This document shows positions 57,849-64,000 of a stretch of DNA of 64,000 nucleotides, in pieces. Each line of letters starts with the position of its first letter. The first letter of the stretch is position 1. The position numbers were made by a program, and so were the translations under genes. This DNA is from Roridomyces roridus (taxonomy: Eukaryota > Basidiomycota > Agaricomycetes > Agaricales > Mycenaceae). The stretch is from the NCBI GenBank assembly GCA_029378245.1, contig JARKIF010000008.1, positions 1,860,001 through 1,924,000 on the forward strand. Reading direction: 5' to 3'. The notes beneath the pieces are model-generated. The model did not search any database, was not told the origin of the DNA, and worked only from the letters and a program-made list of their open reading frames with translations.

Positions 57849-59960
57849 ATGGATTCCTCCCTCTTCTCCTGCGCAATTTCACTCGGTCTGGTACGCCCAT
57901 GTTCTTGTACGGCCTCTGGTCTTGATCTGAATATACGGTTACACAGTTGAATCACCTCTATTTTCACAAATTCGAGCCCCACAGTGCCAAAATACCGCTT
58001 CTGCTCCTCTCCCTCGAGCCTGCAGCTCTCATCCTCTGCATTGGCGGACCAATATCTTTTCTACGAGTCCTCCTGAGCTACACAGTGTTCTGGGGGTCGT
58101 TGAGCCTCTCCATCGTCTTGTATCGACTTTCTCCGTTCCATCCCCTGGCTCAGTATCCCGGTCCGGCCATTTGCAAGGTCACTAAGCTGTGGGGTGTCGC
58201 AGTTGCTGCCGGCGGGAAACAACATCTGTACCTCAAGAAGCTCCACGATACCTACGGGCCTTATGTGAGAACAGGCAAGTCTCCATCCTGACTTCCGCCG
58301 ATAAGCGCCATTTATACTTTGAAAGGTCCCAACGAACTTTCCATTACAGACGCAACTGCTGCTTCTCAAATATTAAATGCTGGCGGACTCGCTAAGGGAC
58401 GGTGTGAGTGTGCGTTCTTAAACCAGGAAGTGTATGACGAAGATTTGGTCAGTTTATGAAAGCGGACGGCATCCGTCTACGCCACCGACAATTGCCTCAG
58501 TGGTCGGCCAGGCGCATACAAGGAAGCGTCGTGTATGGAATCGGGCGATGGCATCGCTCCGGGATTACGACCCGCTCATCCAGAAGCGCGCGGTGCAGTT
58601 GGTGACTCGCTTGGGCGAGCAGCCGAAGGGAACTGCCGTCAGTTTGGCGTCGTGGTTTGAATTGTTCTCGTATGGATATTTCTTTCCTTTCATTCTGCTC
58701 TCACTGTGCTTAGATATGATTTCATGGGTGGTGAGTGATTTGTTTCAATACGAATGTAAGTTGACTGACTACGACAGACTTGGCGTAAGTTGGTTTTACT
58801 TTATACCCGCCGCCCACTCATCTTTCTCAGATTCGGTGGAGTATTTGAGATGCTTCAGCAAGGCGAGGATGCAGACAAATTGGGCGATAGAATTCGCTCA
58901 TACCTGGCGTGCGTCCAAGTGCCATATTTTGTGATACAAGCTAACCACCTCAGCAGAGCATCCATCATCTTGGGGAACATTCCGTGGATTTTGGGGTTGT
59001 TCAATCTCATTCCGATGGTCCAAAGATCGATTCAAGAATTCAACGAGCTCGGTCAGGGGCTTGCCATTCGTCGCATCAAGACCGGAGCAATACACACGAA
59101 GGATCTTTGGTATCACATCGTAAATCTTCTCCAATGCTCGCACATCCTTCTGTATCTCACGATAAATTTACAGGCGGATGAAGAAGGGCGTGAAAAGCAA
59201 AAAACGAGTCTCCAAGATGCTGCGGCGGATGGGATCGTCGGCATTATTGCCGCCTCCGACACGACTGCCCATTTGCTGACCAGCTTGATGTGGTGCCTTC
59301 TTTCCAACCCGAAATATTATAAACGCGTTCAGCAGGAGATTGTTGATATATTTGTCGAGGATGACGACTTGGTGGACTTTTCGAAGCACCAAAAGTGTGT
59401 CTTCTTGTCTGCATGCATGTGAGCCGTCATAATTTTCTTTATTGCACACACCAAATTGAACTCTCTTAGCAACGAAACTCTCCGTCTTTTCCCACCTGCT
59501 CCTGTGAACGGCGGAACAAGACAGGTCCACCTCAATAGTGGCGGGGGGAGAACCATCGCGGCAAAGTAAGTACAGCATTCTGGAGCTCAAGTATCAACTG
59601 ACACCATCCAGATACATCCCTGAAGGCACAAGTGTGTACCTGCCGACATACGCCCTCCATCGACGCTCTGACTACTTCTCTCGACCAACCGAGTTTGTTC
59701 CAGATAGATGGCTTCCCTCTTCAGATCTCGCATTGGAACATAATGCGTCGGCGTTCATGCCGTTTTCACAAGGTCCTGCAAATTGCGTCGGGCAGCATTT
59801 GGCGCGCCGTGAAGTCCAAGCCGTTATTATTTTCCTGCTCAAGACATTCGAGGTCCGTTTCGCGGAGGGATTTGACGGTGCGGCGTGGCCAGAGAGTATC
59901 TGTGATTTCTTTACGGCTACGCGTGGGCCGTTGCTTGTGGAATTGAAGCGGCGCGTTTGA
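57849..59960 (+). CDS. Cytochrome P450, subfamily B copy 3
   Basis: Exon 1 MDSSLFSCAISLGL, intron, LNHLYFHKFEPHSAKIPLLL, YRLSPFHPLAQYPGP, LYLKKLHDTYGPYVRT, GPNELSITDATAASQILNAG, TRKRRVWNRAMASLRDYDPL, microexon 58778-58784, FGGVFEMLQQGEDADKLG, NIPWILGLFNLIPMVQRSIQ, I-helix IIAASDTTAHLLTSLMW, NETLRLFPPAPVNGGTRQ, FVPDRWLPSSDLALEHN and heme loop FMPFSQGPANCVGQHLA. All exons join in frame. Probably functional. Substrate unknown. Confidence 0.88.
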
Positions 59961-60652
59961 AAGATAGAAGATCTACTACCGTCTTTTAATTGTATTATTG
60001 GAATGAAAAAGACCAGACTCACGAGTCAGAGGGATCATATGCCACTGTACTTATGGAGATAAGCGGCAAAAGAATTGCCCGACAGTCACGTGATCGCGCT
60101 CTTTGCGCTCTCTCCTTTTCTTCAACTGACTCACAGGATGGCACCCGTACCGCACAACGCGTGGCGCGCTAGCTCCCACGTTCTCCCCCATGGTGGGCCG
60201 TCTCTGCGAATGGCAACCACTGCGCCGCACCGGGGTCCCCGAGCCACTCAGGCTCAGAATCCCTCAAAACACGCTCCCCCTCCCGAATCCCGATGCTCCG
60301 TCGCTGCGAATTATATTCTCGGCTAGAGGTCTGAGGTCCCTACTAGCTCAGAGTTCGAGTCGTGCAAGCCTCTTGCTGGATGCCGAAACGTCGCACATTT
60401 CGCAAGATTGGTCGCTTCTTCTGACATCGGGTATGCACAATTGTGTCGAACCCATCGGGCAGACTCCAAACGGGAGATCATCCTTGCGCTTTGATCGCAG
60501 TGGCTTCAAGGCACTCGACAGCAACTCAACACTGACTTGTTAATACATAGGCCTGCCGTCAACTGCACTGCCGGCGACCGCGCAACTCCGGTCATGTAGC
60601 ACAAGATCCTTTAAAATGGACAGTGCTGGAACTCTCGTTGTCTCCCACATTC
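59961..60652. other. Intergenic region between P450 B3 and B4
   Basis: 0.7 kb, no gene. It includes the conserved element at 60060-60115, here with a perfect CACGTG core. Confidence 0.5.
60060..60115 (+). promoter_or_regulatory. Conserved intergenic element, CACGTG version
   Basis: GCAAAAGAATTGCCCGACAG then TCACGTGATCGCGCTC. The CACGTG hexamer is a typical bHLH/bZIP-type binding core; other copies have CACATG. Confidence 0.6.
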
Positions 60653-62756
60653 ATGGACACCTCGCTCCTCTCCTTGGCGAAGCCCATTGGGGCGAGGCAC
60701 GTTATGCAATGGTTTCAATCTGAATATCTGGTTACTTGCACAGTTGCATCACATTTACTTCCACAAATTTGAGCCTCGGAGCGCTAAAATCCCCCTTCTG
60801 CTTCTGCTGGTTGAGCCTGGAGCTTTGGTGCTCATCTTTGGAGGGCCTATATCCTTGCGGCAACTCCTCCTCAGCTACACCCTCTTCTGGAGCTCGTTGA
60901 GCCTCTCAATCGTCTTGTACCGACTTTCTCCGTTCCATCCCCTGGCTCAATATCCCGGCCCAGCCATCTCCAAGGTATCCAAGTTGTGGGGTGCCACAGT
61001 TGCCGCAAGCGGAAAACAATACCTGTACTTGAAGGAGCTCCACGATACATACGGCCCGTACGTGAGAACAGGTAGGTCTCCATCCTGACTTGAGTCGATA
61101 ACCGCCATTTATACCCGGAAAGGTCCCAATGAACTCTCAATTGTTGACGCAGCTGCGGTTTCTCAAATATTAAATGCTGGCGGTCTTGTCAAGGGACGGT
61201 GTAAGTGTGGAATCCAGGAAGTTTATAACCACTGATTGCCGTTTGGTCAGTCTATGAAAGTGGACGGGACCCGTCTACGCCAGCACCAATTGTCTCGTTG
61301 GTCGGTGATGCCCATGCAAAGAAGCGTCGCGTGTGGAATCGGGCGATGGCGTCGCTCCGTGACTACGACCCACTTGTCCAGAAGCGCGCGGCGCAGCTGG
61401 TGACCCGTTTGGGCGAGCAACCGAAGGGAACCGCGTCAATTTGGCGTTGTGGTTTGAATTGTTCACGTACGTGTATATGTCTTTGCGTTCGTTCTGCTCT
61501 CACTGTTTTCAGATATGATTTTATGGGCGGTAAGCATTTTTTTTCTCAACATCGTTCAAGGCTGACTGACTGGGACAGATTTGGCGTACGTTTACTTCGT
61601 TTATCCTGACAGTCAACTCATCTTCCTCAGATTCGGTGGAGTATTTGAGATGCTCCAGCAAGGCGAGGATAGAGACCGACTGGGCGATAAAATACACTCA
61701 TACTTGGCGTGCGTTGAAGTGCCATATTCTGCGATACACACTAACCACCTCCAGCAGTGCATCCATCATTTTGGGAAACATTCCGTGGATCTTTGGGTTG
61801 TTTAATCTCCTTCCGATGGTCCAAAGATCGATTCAAGACTTCAACGACCTCGGTCAGGGGCTTGCCACTCATCGTATCAAGACCGGAGCAATACACGCAA
61901 AAGATCTTTGGTATCACATCGTACGACTTTTCCTTCCCTCGTGACCCCTTTTGTATCCCATGGAGAATTGACAGGCCGATGAAGAGGGGCTTGAAAAGCA
62001 AAAACCGACCCTTCAGGAAGCCGCGGCCGATGGAATCGTGGGCATTATTGCCGCTTCCGACACAACTGCCCATCTCTTGACGAGCCTGATCTGGTGCATT
62101 GTTTCCAACCCGAAATGTTACAAACGCGTTCAGCAGGAGATTGATGATATGTTTGTGGTGGAGGACGACTTGGTGGACTTTTCTAAGCACCAACAGTGTG
62201 CCTTCTTGTCTGCATGCATGTGAGTCGGCCTTGAAGTTTCTTGAACATCGAATTGATTTGCTGCTAGGAATGAAACTCTGCGCCTTTTTCCGTCTGTTCC
62301 TGTGAACGGCGGCACAAGGCAGGTTCACCCTAACACTGGCGGAGGCAGAATCATCGCGGGAAAGTACGTATAATTCTGAAGCGCAAATACCAACTGATGT
62401 CGGCCAGATACATCCTTGAAGGCACGAGTGTGTATATGCCGACATACGTCCTCCATCGACGCCCCGATTACTTCTCTCGCCCCACTGAGTTTAATCCGGA
62501 GAGATGGTTCGCCTCGTCGGACCTCGCACTCGAGCATAATTCCTCTGCGTTCATGCCCTTCTCGCAAGGTCCTGCAAATTGTGTCGGACAACATTTGGCG
62601 CGCCGTGAGGTCCAGGCTGTCATTATTCTACTGCTAAAGGCATTTGAGGTGCGCTTCGCAGACGGATTCGACAGTGCCGCGTGGCCCGAGAGTGTCTGTG
62701 ATTATTTTAACGCGACGCGTGGGCCGCTGCTTGTAGAATTGAAGCAGCGCGTTTGA
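60653..62756 (+). CDS. Cytochrome P450, subfamily B copy 4, with a one-base deletion
   Basis: Exon 1 MDTSLLSLAKPIGARH (ATG 60653, donor GT at 60701), LHHIYFHKFEPRSAKIPLLL, YRLSPFHPLAQYPGP, LYLKELHDTYGPYVRT, AHAKKRRVWNRAMASLRDYD, microexon 61579-61585 (ATTTGGC), FGGVFEMLQQGEDRDRLG, NIPWIFGLFNLLPMVQRSIQ, I-helix IIAASDTTAHLLTSLIW, NETLRLFPSVPVNGGTRQ, heme loop FMPFSQGPANCVGQHLA. At about 61432 one base is missing relative to its paralogues (ACCGCGTC against ACxGCxGTC), shifting the frame. Using a donor 4 bases downstream (61471, GTGTAT) would restore the frame at the next exon with about 13 altered residues. So it is either a recent pseudogene or a variant; a sequence error is also possible. 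Confidence 0.82.
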
Positions 62757-62915
62757 AGGATACTTAAAGATAGTGGCTGACTTTCCATAAGCAAAATCAA
62801 ACATTTTCAACGACTTATCGTCAGTTTGCCGAGCTGCCGGAGACACCTGTCAGGACCCCGGAGTTAGCTTTTTTATACGTGCCTCTTCGCGCTCTGCAAA
62901 CCTTAAATCTGAAGG

Positions 62916-62949
62916 AATCTGCAGAGGGGTACACCCCCCTCTGCAGATT
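62916..62949. repeat. Perfect 14-bp inverted repeat with 6-base loop
   Basis: AATCTGCAGAGGGG at 62916-62929 and its complement at 62936-62949. It lies 160 bp after P450 B4. It could be a transcript 3'-end hairpin or a remnant of a small mobile element. Confidence 0.85.
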
Positions 62950-63589
62950 TGATTTCTTGAATAAATTGTCAGAATGACCGGAGTTGGGAACATGGGGACA
63001 CTGCATCATGTAAATTTGATGTAAATGACGGAATCATTACTACATCAATCCATGCCGAACCAAGCGTTGATTAACAGGAATCTCTGGCGGAACTCCTGAG
63101 TGATGCCCAGCAGCCACCAGCAGTGCCCGTAAGTGTGTTTCACAACTTGTATGTGTCAAAAACGCGTCAAGGACGCGTCAATCTCGCGAATGTAGCGCTG
63201 TCGAGGGCTCGGGTCGAGAATGTCTTGATACCGAGGCCAGAGACGCGTCGGTGATGCCTTCAGCGTCGTGTAGGAAAAGCCCAGGATGGAAAAAGACTAC
63301 ATGATACCGGTGGCATTTCTTTTGGCTTATGGAAACAAGTCCGAATAGATTTCCGCATTAAATGAGGTAAAACTCAGGGTGACGGCGGCGCTGGCACCGC
63401 GGAAAATGCATGAAAACATAAAATTTCCTCATGGAAAGTCAGCCAGTCTCCCAGTCAAAAATGAATACGGGGAGATTTATCATTCCTTCGAGACAGTACT
63501 CTTATAATTATTATCAGCACTTTTCCATCGAATTGCCCAACAGTCCACTCTCACTCAGAGAGGACGAAAGTCTCTATCATATATGGAAA

Positions 63590-63650
63590 AAGACAGCAAA
63601 AGAAGTGCCGGCATCATTACCGACGGAGTCACATGATCGCGCTCTCCGCT
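63590..63650 (+). promoter_or_regulatory. Conserved intergenic element, right-edge copy
   Basis: CAAAAGAAGTGCCGGCATC, TTACCGACG and GAGTCACATGATCGCGCTC, the fullest plus-strand copy. Confidence 0.6.
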
Positions 63651-64000
63651 TCTCTCACTGATCCGTCGACGGAACGACGGCCGATATCACTACCTTCAAG
63701 CTTACCACCTGGCACCTGGCGCCTCGCAAACTCGGCTTGGTTCACACTGCGGCAGTTCTCTTGGAATCTGAGCAGCACAGCCTAGGTTGTTGCCCATGAC
63801 TCAATGCAATCTCTTGAGGCGATCGGATGATCCACGGCAAGAACGGTGTTGCACAATGCAGTTTACTGTTTGGTTGTAGTCCTGGATTCCCGGGGCAGGC
63901 TATCCTTCCTCGGAGGAGGAAAAGAGTCGAGGGCCAAACCGGTGGCATCCGAGAATTGAACCACAAGGATGCTTCAATCTACTTAATAAGCCCTTTCACG

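Larger units (their letters stand above)
62757..64000. other. Right-edge intergenic region with hairpin and conserved element
   Basis: 1.2 kb with no recognisable gene. It holds a 14-bp hairpin, three ACGCGTC motifs and another copy of the conserved element (about 63590-63650). By analogy it may be the promoter of a further B-type P450 beyond the window. Confidence 0.5.

Noticed and set aside
60653..60700. Lost donor in exon 1 of P450 B4
   Set aside because: The usual GTACG is absent, but a GT at 60701 keeps the frame with the next exon, so exon 1 is only diverged.
63431..63661. 76-codon frame at the right edge
   Set aside because: Its similarity to a frame near 45406-45618 comes from the shared intergenic DNA element, not from a conserved protein.

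Overview
This window is nuclear DNA from a filamentous basidiomycete, most likely a mushroom-forming agaricomycete. The evidence is dense genes with many GT-AG introns of about 45-60 nt, agaricomycete-style F-box and BTB proteins, a Plavaka-type DNA transposon, and a large local expansion of cytochrome P450 genes. I found no prokaryotic features, rRNA, tRNA or CRISPR.

Region 1 (1-10.5 kb) holds ordinary single-copy genes. A low-complexity Ser/Ala/Gln-rich protein is cut by the left edge. A NECAP-like endocytic adaptor (minus) and COP9 signalosome subunit 8 (plus) share a 64-bp divergent promoter. A secreted type-B carboxylesterase (minus) and an F-box-like protein follow, separated by 2.5 kb of non-coding DNA that contains a diverged 400-bp tandem repeat.

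Region 2 (10.5-25 kb) is a giant sacsin-like gene (two sacsin/HATPase-type modules and a C-terminal BTB-like part). It is split by a 5777-bp transposon at 17238-23014. The element has perfect 15-bp terminal inverted repeats and a 2-bp AT target duplication, and removing it joins the host reading frame exactly. It carries a Plavaka-type transposase (plus, with an internal deletion) and a divergently transcribed, apparently intact second gene of unknown function (minus).

Region 3 (25-40 kb) has housekeeping and regulatory genes: a LAMTOR1/Ego1-like protein, inositol-pentakisphosphate 2-kinase, an uncharacterised CCHC-finger-like protein, an AGC-type kinase, a BTB/Clp1-like protein, the kinetochore protein DAD3, a small nucleotidyltransferase, a first P450, a Zn2Cys6 transcription factor and mitochondrial isovaleryl-CoA dehydrogenase.

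Region 4 (40-64 kb) is a P450/flavoprotein cluster. With the P450 at 34.4-36.5 kb there are seven P450 genes in two subfamilies: A (36.5, 40.5 and 49.4 kb) and B (47.8, 54.7, 57.8 and 60.7 kb). There are also two nearly identical TmpA-like membrane flavoproteins, each convergent with an A-type P450. Relics of P450 sequence, a shared intergenic element and a partial-gene junction record repeated local duplication. A role in specialised oxidation chemistry is plausible, but no core biosynthetic enzyme is visible in the window.
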